Of a stretch of DNA of 64,000 nucleotides, positions 10,164 through 19,208 are shown in pieces. Under the pieces are notes generated by a model. It searched no databases, was not told the DNA's origin, and saw only the letters and a list, made by a program, of their open reading frames with translations. Within the stretch, counting starts at the first letter, position 1. Every line of letters begins with the position of its first letter. The position numbers were made by a program, and so were the translations under genes. The DNA lies in the NCBI RefSeq assembly GCF_013343235.1, contig NZ_CP040094.1, positions 7,745,001 to 7,809,000 on the forward strand, given 5' to 3'. The stretch is from Nostoc sp. TCL240-02. GTDB taxonomy: Bacteria > Cyanobacteriota > Cyanobacteriia > Cyanobacteriales > Nostocaceae.

Positions 10164-10337
10164 ACCTGATTTACAGCAGTGCTACAAACAATAATTAACA
10201 GAAAATGTACACCACTTGGTTTTTAACACTAGGCGTGAAACTATTATATTTGTCAATTCCATTAGACTAAGAGCAAGTGGTCAAGATTGCCAGTAATCCT
10301 AGTTAAACAATACCCCGGTTTAGTAAAAGTGAATTGA

Positions 10338-10829
10338 ATGGAAAAACGAATTTTAGGATTAGATCCAGGACTGGCAACTTTAGGGTTTGGGGTAATTACC
10401 TGCACACAAATTGCCAAAAAGATGCCAGAAACTGCAGTAAATATGCTGGATTTCGGGGTAATTAAAACGTCAGCAGATGTAGAAATGGGACTGAGGCTAT
10501 GTACCTTGTTTGATGATTTACACACTGTGATGGAGGAATTTCAACCAGATTTGGTTGCGATCGAGAAACTATTCTTCTATCGGATGTCAAGTACAATTTT
10601 GGTTGCACAGGCGCGGGGTGTATTAATTTTGGTGTTGGGCCAGCGTCGTCTTCCTTATGTAGAGTTTACTCCGGCTCAAATTAAGCAAGCTTTAACAGGA
10701 TATGGCAATGCAGATAAGTTAGATGTGCAAGAGGCGGTAGCACGGGAGTTAGATTTAGATGAAATTCCCAAGCCAGATGATGCTGCTGATGCTTTGGCAG
10801 TGGCTTTGACGGCTTCTTATCAACTGTAG
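10338..10829 (+). CDS. ruvC: Holliday junction resolvase RuvC
   Basis: RuvC is the endonuclease that resolves Holliday junctions made by RuvAB in recombination repair. The 163-residue length is standard. Acidic catalytic residues are visible: Asp9 in GLDPG, Glu76 in AIEKLFF, and the C-terminal pair Asp148/Asp151 in the box DAADALA. It is divergent from yvcK, sharing the 174-base upstream region. Confidence 0.95.
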   Translation: MEKRILGLDPGLATLGFGVITCTQIAKKMPETAVNMLDFGVIKTSADVEMGLRLCTLFDDLHTVMEEFQPDLVAIEKLFFYRMSSTILVAQARGVLILVLGQRRLPYVEFTPAQIKQALTGYGNADKLDVQEAVARELDLDEIPKPDDAADALAVALTASYQL

Positions 10830-11094
10830 GTTTTGTACGCAAACAATAAAGTTCTTTACTAACTGTCACAGAGTAAAAATACTTAATATTTTTTGTATTT
10901 GAGAATAGGTAACTGTATGGAAGCATCTGACATTAGGACTATTGTTGCTCGTTCATGCTTGCAAATAAATAGAGTTGGCTGCTAAGGCGATCACTGTAAA
11001 AGGATATGATTTTTGGAACGTCCTGTTCCTGAGTATGGTGATCGCACCAGTTTTAAAAGAACTAGTTTATTGAAATTGAATTAAGTAGTTCTAA

Positions 11095-12363
11095 TTATCT
11101 TGACTTGATATTTAGACGGTATAATATTTCGCCAGCTTTCGGCACAAGCAAGATCCCTTCATCCTCACGGTTAGCCCACTTTGTGGGTCGAATGGTAGCT
11201 GGATCGCGATAGTTTAAGTTATGAGCAGCACATCGTTCAGCAGAAATTCCAGTGGCTAAAGTGACGCGAATCCGAGCTTGTTCGCCTTCTATAGGATCAA
11301 ATGTACCCATACCTTTTAAGTGAGTACTATGAGCCAGCACTCCACCGGGATAGGCTTTAAATTTATCCCACTGTTTGAGGAAGTAGTCACGCACATGATA
11401 GCCAATTTGAGACAGAGTTTCACCGTGTGTGTAGCTAAACTCAGTAATGTGAGGGGCATATATAATTACTTCACCTCCGTCAGCCACTATTGGCTCTAGC
11501 TTGTACATACCTTTAGCAGCTGTCCAAATGTCATCATACATTTCGGGCATTACTGACAGCACTTGTTTAAAAGGCTTATCTACATAAGTAATATGCAGTT
11601 TGTCGGATAATTTTGCGGCGGCTTCCCAGGCTGACTCTGGTTTATCTATGTAAAGTCCAGCTAGTTGATTTGTTTTAGGTGCAACTACCATCGCCAAGCA
11701 AAGTTTCGGCGTAGAAATCAGGTTAGCGGCTCGATTAATTAAGCGCCGAACTGGTGTTATTCCCGATGTCCCAATGATTTCGTAACTGGTGATTAAAGCA
11801 CCCAACCAGTGGGATATATCAATTACTTCCTGACCACCAATACCGGGAAAAAAGTATTTATTTCCACCAGAAAAACCGACAACTTCGTGGGGAAAGACAG
11901 GACCGCAAATCATTATTAAATCGTACTGTGTTACAAGCTTGTTAACCCTGACTTCAACGGACTGATGTAGCATTCCCCTGCTAATTTCTGCTATCTCATC
12001 TGTCGAAATTACTCCACAAGAAATAAAAGTATCTGGCTCATTCCACAGGTGGTTAAATATGCGAATTTTTTTAAAGGTAGTCTCTCGCTCTTTTGGTGTC
12101 ACCCCCACTAGGTGATTAATCTGTTCTTCACTCATAGGATTATGTGTACCCAGAGCGATCAAAAAATCTAGAGCCGCTACCCTTTTACCCAACTCCTGAT
12201 GCAGCAATCGAAACATTTGCGGGATGGGAGCAGTGCGGGTACTATCTGGAATTAATACTAGGATACGCTGTCCACCTAACTGATGATCTGCTAAAGCTTG
12301 ATGAACTAGCCCAGAAATTTGCTCGTCGGAAAGTGTTCCGTTAGTTACAGCCAGTGAATACAT
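11095..12363 (-). CDS. LarA-family nickel-pincer 2-hydroxyacid racemase/epimerase
   Basis: A 422-residue protein of the lactate racemase LarA superfamily. Motifs match the known active site: DSTRT (Arg43), GTHNPMS (His74), the box FPHEVVGFSGGNK with His159 and Lys169 (Lys is the residue that tethers the nickel-pincer nucleotide in LarA), and His185. The family moves a hydride at C2 of 2-hydroxy acids. LarA homologues that epimerise sugar acids such as D-gluconate at C2 have, to my recollection, been described. Its start is 3 bases after the SDR stop, and uxaC lies upstream, so D-mannonate/D-gluconate is my inferred substrate pair. It needs cofactor genes larB, larC and larE, which are not in this window. 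Confidence 0.8.
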   Translation of the reverse strand: MYSLAVTNGTLSDEQISGLVHQALADHQLGGQRILVLIPDSTRTAPIPQMFRLLHQELGKRVAALDFLIALGTHNPMSEEQINHLVGVTPKERETTFKKIRIFNHLWNEPDTFISCGVISTDEIAEISRGMLHQSVEVRVNKLVTQYDLIMICGPVFPHEVVGFSGGNKYFFPGIGGQEVIDISHWLGALITSYEIIGTSGITPVRRLINRAANLISTPKLCLAMVVAPKTNQLAGLYIDKPESAWEAAAKLSDKLHITYVDKPFKQVLSVMPEMYDDIWTAAKGMYKLEPIVADGGEVIIYAPHITEFSYTHGETLSQIGYHVRDYFLKQWDKFKAYPGGVLAHSTHLKGMGTFDPIEGEQARIRVTLATGISAERCAAHNLNYRDPATIRPTKWANREDEGILLVPKAGEILYRLNIKSR

Positions 12364-12366
12364 AAA

Positions 12367-13203
12367 TTAAACTCCACTGTAGATACTAAATCCACCGTCT
12401 ACTGGCACTACTACCCCATTGATGAAACTAGAACCAGGACTACATAACCAAATCAAAGTGCTGAGTAATTCGTCTGGTTTTCCGAAACGTCCGGCGGGAG
12501 TATGCTCGATGATTTTCTGCCCGCGCTCGGTCAAACTGCCATCTGCATTTAGGAGTAAATCTCGATTTTGTTCTCCAATAAAGAAACCTGGCGCGATCGC
12601 ATTTACTCGCATTTTATCCCCATACTTTTGGGCGAGTTCGACGGCTAACCAACGAGTAAAGTTATCTATCCCGGCTTTAGCAGCTGAGTAGCCAACCACG
12701 CGGCTAATGACTCGGATAGCAGACATAGAAGAAATATTGACAATACAACCTTGGGGCTGTTTTTTTTCGACCATTGCTTGACCAAAAACTTGGCTGGGCA
12801 GTAGAGTACCGACTAAGTTGAGGCTAATTACTTCCTCAAAAGCTGTATGTGGCATATCAAAAATAGTTGCATCAGGGGTAATTGTGGCAGCCGGAATATT
12901 ACCACCAGCCGAGTTTACCAGAATGTCTATTTGACCCCAGCCCTGTATGATTTTATCTCTGGCTATTTCTAGTTGGGAGCGATCGCTAACATCTGCCAGT
13001 ACAGCAATACTTTCTCCACCGTTGGCGGTAATCTCAGCCACTACTGCTTGTGCCCGTGCTTCATTGCGGCCCAGAACTACTACTCGCGCTCCAGCAAGGG
13101 CTAAACCTCGCGCCATAGCTCCACCAAGTACGCCTGAACCACCTGTGATTACTGCTACTTGCTCTTTTAGGCTAAAAAGTTTATTTAAAATAAAATCTGA
13201 CAT
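12367..13203 (-). CDS. uxuB: SDR D-mannonate oxidoreductase / D-fructuronate reductase (YjmF/UxuB type)
   Basis: A 278-residue short-chain dehydrogenase. Seen: the Rossmann motif TGGSGVLG (residues 20-27), NSAGG near residue 97, the catalytic serine in NISSMS (158/159), and YSAAK with Tyr172 and Lys176. The C-terminal part NRDLLLNADGSLTERGQKII resembles the Bacillus YjmF/UxuB mannonate oxidoreductase, which has the same length. Expected reaction: NAD(P)H-dependent reduction of D-fructuronate to D-mannonate. It sits between uxaC, whose product would be its substrate, and the LarA homologue, coupled to the latter by a 3-base gap. Confidence 0.82.
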   Translation of the reverse strand: MSDFILNKLFSLKEQVAVITGGSGVLGGAMARGLALAGARVVVLGRNEARAQAVVAEITANGGESIAVLADVSDRSQLEIARDKIIQGWGQIDILVNSAGGNIPAATITPDATIFDMPHTAFEEVISLNLVGTLLPSQVFGQAMVEKKQPQGCIVNISSMSAIRVISRVVGYSAAKAGIDNFTRWLAVELAQKYGDKMRVNAIAPGFFIGEQNRDLLLNADGSLTERGQKIIEHTPAGRFGKPDELLSTLIWLCSPGSSFINGVVVPVDGGFSIYSGV

Positions 13204-13298
13204 CTTGTTTCAATTCGTAATTAAAGAATCAATATTAGGACTAGCCCTTTCAAGGTGGGTAAAATTTTGGTTAAGCTCTTTACTCTGTGTTCTCAGCG

Positions 13299-13336
13299 CC
13301 TCTGTGGTCAAATAAATTTCTTTTAAACCGCAGAGG
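13299..13336 (-). terminator. Hairpin between uxaC and the SDR gene
   Basis: CCTCTGTGGT (13299-13308) pairs with ACCGCAGAGG (13327-13336), nine of ten positions Watson-Crick plus one G-T, around an 18-base AT-rich loop. It may attenuate readthrough from uxaC or be one of the dispersed hairpins common in Nostoc-type genomes. Confidence 0.4.
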
Positions 13337-13390
13337 CACAGAGAGGGCTGAGAAAAACAATCTTAATAGCTTGATTTTGGAGAATTGGTA

Positions 13391-14812
13391 TTAGTCCAGT
13401 TTGTAAGCACTCTTTGCGAGGTCGTAAGCTAAAGCGCGAGCCATATCATACCCTTCCTCTTCATCAACTAATCCCCGTGTTACCAATCCGGCTAACCAGT
13501 TACAAGCTACCCGCCGCCAAACATTATGACGAGCCGGAATAGAAACGAAAGCGCGGGTATCATCATTAAAGCCAGCAGTATTGTAAATTCCGGCAGTTTC
13601 CATTACCTGATTGAAGTAGCGTTCCATGCCATTTACGCTGTCGTGAAACCACCAAGGTGGCCCGAGCAATATAGTAGGATAATGACCAGCTAAAGGAGCC
13701 ATCTCTCGGCTGTAGGTGCTTTCATCCATGCCAAAAATGATTAAGCTCAAGCGTTGCTCGTTTCCGTAAGCTGACAATAACGGGTGCAGATTTTGAGTCC
13801 ATTCTATTTTGAGCGGAATATCACCACCTTTATCAGATCCAAATCTCTCAAACACAGCCGGGTTATGGTTACGCATAACACCACAATGCATTTGCATTAC
13901 CAAGCCATCTTCTACACTCATCCGAGCCATTTCCATGAATATATGACCGGTAAACTGCTCCACATCTCCTGGATTCAATTTGCCGTTTAATGCTCTTGCA
14001 AAGATAGCTTCTGCTTCCTGCTCAGTAAGGCGTGTGGTATAAGGTGTAGCCGCACCTTGGTCGGTAGCTGTTGCACCCATTTTTTTAAAGAAAGCCCGAC
14101 GTTCTTCTAAAGCTTGCATAAGAGTAGCGTAAGTGCTAATTTCTCTACCCACACTGCTTTCCAATTTGGTCAGATTTTCTCGCCAACCAGGAGCATCTAG
14201 GTTAACTACTGCATCTGGTCGAAAAGTTGGTCTAATTTGAGTGAAACCTTCTTCGTGGAGCGATCGCTGATTCTCAAGGTTATCACTGGCTGCATCTGTA
14301 GTACAAAGCACTTCGATATTAAAGCGTTTGAATAAAGCACGAGGGGAAAACTCAGGTAAGGCTAATAAACCTTCTAGATAATCATAGATACGTCCAGCAT
14401 TACGAGAATTTAAAGCTTCATCTACCCCAAAAACATTAGTTAATTCGTCTTTGAGCCACAACCCTGATGGAGTACCCTGGAATAGATAAAAATGTTCGGC
14501 GAACAATTGCCAGATTTTCCGATGGTCAGTTTCTGCTGGTGAACCATCACAAGTAGGTATGCCTAAAGCTTGTAGAGACACACCCCGACTATAAAGCATC
14601 CGCAAAATGTAGTGGTCAGGGATAATAAATAATTCAGTTGGGGAACCAAAACGAACTGCTGGATTAGCTAACAAGGCTGGATCTACGTGGCCGTGTGGGC
14701 AGACCAGGGGTAGCGCAGATATGCTGTCAAAAAATTGATGGGCTAATCGTCTTTGAACTGGTTCTGGAGAAAAACAGCGATCGGGAGATAAACTCGGTTT
14801 TTTGGTTAACAT
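13391..14812 (-). CDS. uxaC: Glucuronate isomerase (uronate isomerase)
   Basis: A 473-residue member of the UxaC family of amidohydrolase-fold isomerases, normal in length. It interconverts D-glucuronate and D-fructuronate (and D-galacturonate/D-tagaturonate). Seen: the N-terminal metal-binding motif PHGHVDP (residues 39-45), CTTDAASDNLENQ, the segment QMHCGVMRNHNP, and the C-terminal GFNDDTRAF and PARHNVWRRV typical of the family. It heads a minus-strand set with the SDR and LarA-type genes. Its substrate would be supplied by the inositol oxygenase encoded 3 kb away. I see no LacI-type operator in the 176 bases before it, so it may be transcribed from the lacI promoter. Confidence 0.93.
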   Translation of the reverse strand: MLTKKPSLSPDRCFSPEPVQRRLAHQFFDSISALPLVCPHGHVDPALLANPAVRFGSPTELFIIPDHYILRMLYSRGVSLQALGIPTCDGSPAETDHRKIWQLFAEHFYLFQGTPSGLWLKDELTNVFGVDEALNSRNAGRIYDYLEGLLALPEFSPRALFKRFNIEVLCTTDAASDNLENQRSLHEEGFTQIRPTFRPDAVVNLDAPGWRENLTKLESSVGREISTYATLMQALEERRAFFKKMGATATDQGAATPYTTRLTEQEAEAIFARALNGKLNPGDVEQFTGHIFMEMARMSVEDGLVMQMHCGVMRNHNPAVFERFGSDKGGDIPLKIEWTQNLHPLLSAYGNEQRLSLIIFGMDESTYSREMAPLAGHYPTILLGPPWWFHDSVNGMERYFNQVMETAGIYNTAGFNDDTRAFVSIPARHNVWRRVACNWLAGLVTRGLVDEEEGYDMARALAYDLAKSAYKLD

Positions 14813-14988
14813 ATTTTTGTTTGATTAGAATTTTTAGTGTTGTTGAGTGTAAATAAGAATTTGTCTTACGCACAGAGTAAGAGTTGTCCATTTTAAAAGC
14901 TGAAGTTTTTAAGGAGAGTATATTTTCTCTTGTAGGTTTAGTCTAATTACACAAAAACTACAGTTTTCAACCTAGACACGATTTCAAA

Positions 14989-16017
14989 TTACTTTATTAA
15001 TGTTGCACTACTACCACGCTCTACTAAAAAAGGAGATAAAACGCAGTTCTCCACAGTTTTTTCTTCTAATAAATCGAGTAACATTTGCATGGCATAGCCA
15101 CCAATTTCTAACATCGGCTGGCTAACTGTTGTAAGTGCTGGCGTAACGTAATTACCTAAAGCAATACCATCAAATCCAACCAGGCTTAAATTTCGTGGTA
15201 CTAAAATACCTAGTTCTTGACAAGCTAACAAAGCGCCAACCGCCACCATATCGTTGTAACAAAAGATGCCTGTTACTTCAGCAGCCAATAGTTTAGATAG
15301 CATATTTTGTCCGGTGGCGACATCGCTGATTCTGGTATTATATTCATCACTAATTGAAACCCAATCAGGATTTTGTGGTAAACCAGCTTCAGCAAGAGCC
15401 ATTTTATATCCTTCTAGGCGATCGCGGTTTGACCTGCTGCGATCGCCTACACCCAGATAACCAATGGTGGTGTGTCCCAAACTTATTAAATGCTCTGTGG
15501 CTAATCTAGCACCTAAGCGATCGTCTATTGCCACTGAGTGAAATATTTCGGATTGATCTTCAGTCTGGCTATTAATCAGAACTGTTGGTATAGCAATTTG
15601 GGTTAGTTGCTTTGTATGCTGTTTGCTAATTCGTGAGTCGGCTACTAATATTCCGTCTACTCTCCGGCGATGAAAAGTATCAATAGCTGCCATTTCTTGC
15701 TCAAAATCTCGGTGTGAAGCACTTAACAAAACACTCAAGCCGGCTGGTCTGGCTATCTGTTCAATACCGTGTACTACCTCGGCAAAAAAGGGATCTGCAA
15801 TGGAAGTGACTACTACACCAATGGTATTAGTACGTTTATTTTGCAAGCTTTGAGCAATAGCATTTGGCACATAGTTCATCTCCTGCGCCAGTTGCTTAAT
15901 TTCCTCTCGCACTTTCGGGCTAATGAGAGCATTATCTCGCAAAGCACGGGAAACTGTAGAATGAGAAACACCTGCTCTCCGAGCAATATCTTCAATTGAA
16001 ATTCTTCGTTTATTCAT
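14989..16017 (-). CDS. LacI-family transcriptional repressor
   Basis: A 342-residue LacI/GalR regulator: N-terminal helix-turn-helix (SIEDIARRAGVSHSTVSRAL, residues 7-26) and hinge helix (PNAIAQSLQNKRTNTIGVVV), then a periplasmic-binding-protein-like sensor domain ending in a typical VGFDGIALGNYVTPALTTV segment. Such proteins repress sugar-catabolic genes until a sugar or its derivative binds. A perfect palindrome with a central CG, as LacI proteins prefer, lies 26 bases upstream of its start, and the same core recurs before the inositol oxygenase gene. It is therefore the likely regulator of the whole block; the inducer is unknown. Confidence 0.92.
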   Translation of the reverse strand: MNKRRISIEDIARRAGVSHSTVSRALRDNALISPKVREEIKQLAQEMNYVPNAIAQSLQNKRTNTIGVVVTSIADPFFAEVVHGIEQIARPAGLSVLLSASHRDFEQEMAAIDTFHRRRVDGILVADSRISKQHTKQLTQIAIPTVLINSQTEDQSEIFHSVAIDDRLGARLATEHLISLGHTTIGYLGVGDRSRSNRDRLEGYKMALAEAGLPQNPDWVSISDEYNTRISDVATGQNMLSKLLAAEVTGIFCYNDMVAVGALLACQELGILVPRNLSLVGFDGIALGNYVTPALTTVSQPMLEIGGYAMQMLLDLLEEKTVENCVLSPFLVERGSSATLIK

Positions 16018-16042
16018 TTTTTATTTTATAAGTTTAAATTTT

Positions 16043-16058
16043 ATGCACACGTGTGCAT
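16043..16058. promoter_or_regulatory. LacI-type operator between lacI and gntK
   Basis: A perfect 16-base palindrome, ATGCACACGTGTGCAT, in the 160-base divergent region between the repressor gene and gluconokinase. The position suits autorepression of lacI and control of gntK. Confidence 0.75.
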
Positions 16059-16177
16059 TTATTATGTATTATAGAAAATAATCGTTATTTGTCAAGAAGA
16101 ATTGAATACAACTTACATTTGCATACAAAAAACTTAGTAGTCTTACCTCCTGCGCCCTGTCCCCTACCTCAACTAAT

Positions 16178-16663
16178 ATGATTATTATCGTCATGGGTGT
16201 ATCCGGTTCTGGCAAAACCACCATAGGAAAACTGCTAGCAGACTCTTTAGGCTGGGAGTTTAGTGATGCTGATAGTTTCCACTCGCCAGAGAATGTTGAA
16301 AAAATGCGACGCGGTATCCCGTTGACTGAAGCTGACAGGATGCCTTGGTTGCAAGATTTGCAAACAGCCATAAAACATTGGCTGCAAGAAAATAAAAATA
16401 TCGTGCTGGCGTGTTCGGCTTTAAAAGACAGCTATCGGCAATTTTTGGTATCGGATAGGGAGCTTACTAAACTAGTGTACCTGAAAGGGCATTATGAATT
16501 GATTCAAGCGCGGTTGAAAGAGCGTAGCAATCATTACATGAGCGAAAAACTCCTCAATAGCCAGTTTGATACTCTCGAAGAACCATTAGATGCCATATCT
16601 ATGGAGGTTGCACAACCACCCCAGATAATTGTCCAGAACATTAAAACGGCTTTGAAGATTTAG
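16178..16663 (+). CDS. gntK: Gluconokinase (GntK/IdnK type)
   Basis: A 161-residue P-loop kinase that makes 6-phospho-D-gluconate from D-gluconate and ATP. Seen: Walker A GVSGSGKT (residues 7-14), the gluconate kinase signature DADSFHSPENVEKMRRGIPL, CSALKDSYR, and LKGHYELIQARLKERSNHYM in the lid region. It is divergent from lacI and faces the operator. In this gene set it would take the product of the proposed mannonate/gluconate epimerase and feed it to the oxidative pentose phosphate pathway. Confidence 0.93.
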   Translation: MIIIVMGVSGSGKTTIGKLLADSLGWEFSDADSFHSPENVEKMRRGIPLTEADRMPWLQDLQTAIKHWLQENKNIVLACSALKDSYRQFLVSDRELTKLVYLKGHYELIQARLKERSNHYMSEKLLNSQFDTLEEPLDAISMEVAQPPQIIVQNIKTALKI

Positions 16664-16799
16664 CTTATTGGTTGCATCGCAAGATTAAGATTAATTACGT
16701 CTTTACTAAAACCCCAACTTTTGGCAACTAAATACGTTGGGTGTAAGTCTCAAGAATCTTTAAAAGGAACCACATAACTATAGTGATAGGAGAAAATTA

Positions 16800-17123
16800 G
16801 TGTTTCTAAGATTAGCGCAACAACATCAAGAATTCGTCCAAGACTTGGTAATAAACCTGCAAGCCTTAACAATTATACTTGAGCGGCGTGGTTATTCTGC
16901 GTCATGTTACACGTGCGGCAACCAAATGAAAAGTGCTTCATTTATGGTTAGCCTGCGAGAAAAGCATCTGATTCGTTTTGTCGTGTCTGATTATGGTATT
17001 ACTTGGATGGAATTGTGGGACGATCGCGAATTAATGAAGTTAGAGGGTGCAGAAGCAGTAAAACAACTTCAAGAGTTAGCTAATATCGTCAAGCATTCAT
17101 CTCCCATAGAATTGACAACGTAA
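16800..17123 (+). CDS. DUF1815-like cyanobacterial protein
   Basis: A 107-residue protein beginning at a GTG preceded by AGGAG (16788-16792) at good spacing. The sequence (FVQDLVINLQALTIILERRG, YTCGNQM, LIRFVVSDYGITW) matches what I remember of the cyanobacterial DUF1815 family, whose function is unknown. It has two cysteines in the segment ASCYTCGNQM, no signal peptide and no membrane segment. It lies between gluconokinase and the inositol oxygenase, but nothing in the sequence ties it to sugar metabolism. Confidence 0.65.
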   Translation: MFLRLAQQHQEFVQDLVINLQALTIILERRGYSASCYTCGNQMKSASFMVSLREKHLIRFVVSDYGITWMELWDDRELMKLEGAEAVKQLQELANIVKHSSPIELTT

Positions 17124-17624
17124 TATTTTTCAAAGTAAAGCCGACAGAAAATTAACATATATTTTACTAATGTGTAAATAACGTTATTTATTCAAAAATC
17201 TATTTTACAGATGAATCGTTTATAGGACAATACGGTTCAGTTAAGTATTTCTTTCTTCCCTTAGCGTCCTTTGCGTCCTTCTCTAACGAGACGCTGCGCG
17301 AAGGCGTTAGCCTGGGGCAAGCCGTTCGCGTAGCGTCTCGTAGAGAAGCGTCTACGTTAAAAAAATTGACTTTGGCAAAAAGTTTTAACCTTAACTGAAC
17401 TGTATTGATTGGTCTATAGGACTCATACTTGATTTCTGTTCGCGCAGCGTGCAAAAATCAAGTATGAGTCCTATAAGTATAAGTACTTAGTCTTAAATCT
17501 GCGTTATATATTTCGCGTACTTGATCAATTTTTTAACTAATTCTGCTCCGAGTAGATTGTAAAAAACACTTAACAAAGAGTTTTGTATACAACTGCACAA
17601 ATAGAAAAGAAACTTAACACATGG
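17124..17624. repeat. Intergenic stretch with dispersed repeat and 21-bp inverted repeat
   Basis: Bases 17281-17360 carry the GC-rich Nostoc-type dispersed repeat (CTCTAACGAGACGCTGCGCG ... TAGCGTCTCGTAGAGAAGCG). Bases 17415-17435 and 17455-17475 are exact reverse complements (21 bp) around a 19-base loop rich in GC, which could terminate transcription before the oxygenase promoter. No gene was recognised. Confidence 0.6.
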
Positions 17625-17644
17625 TTTTGCACACGTGTGCAAAA
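17625..17644. promoter_or_regulatory. LacI-type operator 1 upstream of inositol oxygenase
   Basis: A perfect 20-base palindrome, TTTTGCACACGTGTGCAAAA, sharing the 14-base core of the site next to lacI. Its centre is 42 bases from the centre of the second site, four turns of the helix, which suits cooperative repressor binding. Confidence 0.8.
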
Positions 17645-17669
17645 ATAAAAATAAGTCAAAAACAGCTTT

Positions 17670-17683
17670 TGCACACCTGTGCA
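17670..17683. promoter_or_regulatory. LacI-type operator 2 upstream of inositol oxygenase
   Basis: TGCACACCTGTGCA differs from the perfect core at one base. It ends 52 bases before the preferred start of the oxygenase gene, in or near the expected promoter. Confidence 0.75.
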
Positions 17684-17735
17684 TAATATTGCGAAAACCC
17701 GATTTAAAAAATCAATATCGACGAGTAACAAGAAT

Positions 17736-18632
17736 ATGTCTCAAATTCTCAAGAATTCCATCGAACAAGATCAATACAATCCATTACATTCGCTAGAAGA
17801 GTGGGAAAAAGACTTACTTAATCGTTATCCCGATCCAGATAGCATAGTTAAAGAAGGTAAAACCACTCAAGAGTATAGGAATTATGAAACCTCTACCAGA
17901 GACACGGTAAAAGAATTTTATCGGTTAAATCATATTAATCAAACATATAATTTTGTTCTTGAGAAAGAAAAGAATTTTCTCAAGTTTGATAAAAAAGAAA
18001 TGTCTGTTTGGGATGCAGTTGAATTTTTAAATCAATTAGTAGATGATTCAGATCCCGATACAGATATGGATCAGTTACAGCATCTATTACAAACATCAGA
18101 AGCCATACGCGCTGATGGTCATCCTGATTGGATGGTACTTACCGGCTTCTTTCACGATATGGGGAAGGTACTTTGTCTATTTGGTGAGCCTCAATGGGCT
18201 ACTGTAGGTGATACTTATCCTGTTGGTTGTGCATTCTCAGATAAAATTGTTTTTTCAGAATTTTTCAAAGAAAACCCTGATTACAATAATCCCAATTACA
18301 ACACTAAATATGGTATTTACGAACCGAATTGTGGATTGATTAATGTACATATGTCATGGGGTCATGATGAGTATTTCTATCAGATGATGAAAAACTATTT
18401 ACCTGAACCTGCATTGTACATGCTTCGCTATCACTCATTTTATCCTCAACACCGCGAAAACGCATATAACCATTTGATGGATAATCGCGATCGCGAAATG
18501 TTTAAATGGGTTAAATTATTTAATCCTTATGATTTGTATTCAAAAAACCCTACTCCTCCTGATTGGCAAAAGTTAAAACCATACTACGAAGATTTAGTGG
18601 CTAAATATTTACCTGCGACGTTAAAGTTTTAA
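17736..18632 (+). CDS. Inositol oxygenase (MIOX family)
   Basis: A protein clearly related to animal and plant myo-inositol oxygenase, the di-iron enzyme of the HD fold that cleaves myo-inositol with O2 to D-glucuronate. All six iron ligands can be placed: His116 ([11 protein letters not shown]), His140-Asp141 (FFHDMGKVL), His210 (SWGHDEY), His233 (RYHSFYP) and Asp266 (NPYDLYSK). Long family blocks such as [18 protein letters not shown] and EPNCGL are intact. I choose the ATG at 17736 (298 residues); an in-frame ATG at 17679 lies inside an operator and adds 19 unconserved residues. Two LacI-type operators precede it. The family is best known from eukaryotes, so old transfer is plausible. Confidence 0.95.
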   Translation: MSQILKNSIEQDQYNPLHSLEEWEKDLLNRYPDPDSIVKEGKTTQEYRNYETSTRDTVKEFYRLNHINQTYNFVLEKEKNFLKFDKKEMSVWDAVEFLNQLVDDSDPDTDMDQLQHLLQTSEAIRADGHPDWMVLTGFFHDMGKVLCLFGEPQWATVGDTYPVGCAFSDKIVFSEFFKENPDYNNPNYNTKYGIYEPNCGLINVHMSWGHDEYFYQMMKNYLPEPALYMLRYHSFYPQHRENAYNHLMDNRDREMFKWVKLFNPYDLYSKNPTPPDWQKLKPYYEDLVAKYLPATLKF

Positions 18633-19208
18633 ACTGCTAACACTCGCTAACTAACTATTACTGGCAATCTCAAAGCTAAATTATGATATTTGGATCTAAC
18701 AACATTAAGTTTTATTAAGTACATTTAAACTTTAAAAAACTTAACATTTCCAAATACTAGAATTCCACTAGTTTTAGAATTCCACGAGTTTTAACTAAAG
18801 ATAGATTAAAAAATCTTTCTCAATTCTGTAAAATTCAATAAAGAAAACACATTTTGGTACTAAGGAAGGATAAAATAAGGCAAAGACAAGCATAAGTTAT
18901 CAAGTTGAATAATATCCTTTTCCAGAAACTTTGCTGAAAAGATAGTTTTATATCAGGCATATTAAAAAAGCATTTTCCCTAAAAAACAAACTCTATGACG
19001 TAGCATAGCCGTCATAGCTTTGCTTTGAAAATAAAACATCTATTTAGTGAATTAATAGCAATTAAATCACATCAGTTACAAGATGTTAAATAAGAGTTGA
19101 AAATGCCAAAATTTATAGGAATATTAGATCGTGTCCGATCTTTTTAGACATATTTAATATTCTATTGAGCTTTATCAAATTTAAATACGTTGTTAAAAAT
19201 AGACAAAG
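18633..19208. other. Regulatory intergenic region before the binding-protein genes
   Basis: About 575 AT-rich bases without a gene. Palindromic elements: CTATGACG (18993-19000) with CGTCATAG (19010-19017), and AGATCG/CGATCT (19126-19141) around TGTC, about 70 bases before the first binding-protein gene. Neither matches the TGCACA-type operator. Confidence 0.45.

Noticed and set aside
10681..10926. Reverse-strand frame over ruvC
   Set aside because: Shadow of ruvC, whose catalytic residues are intact on the plus strand.
13299..13336. LacI-type operator before the SDR gene
   Set aside because: The palindrome is CCTCTGTGGT-type and lacks the TGCACA core, so it is treated as a hairpin.
17679..17735. 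Upstream in-frame start for the inositol oxygenase (19 extra residues)
   Set aside because: The ATG lies inside the second operator palindrome and the added residues have no counterpart in the family; 17736 is preferred.
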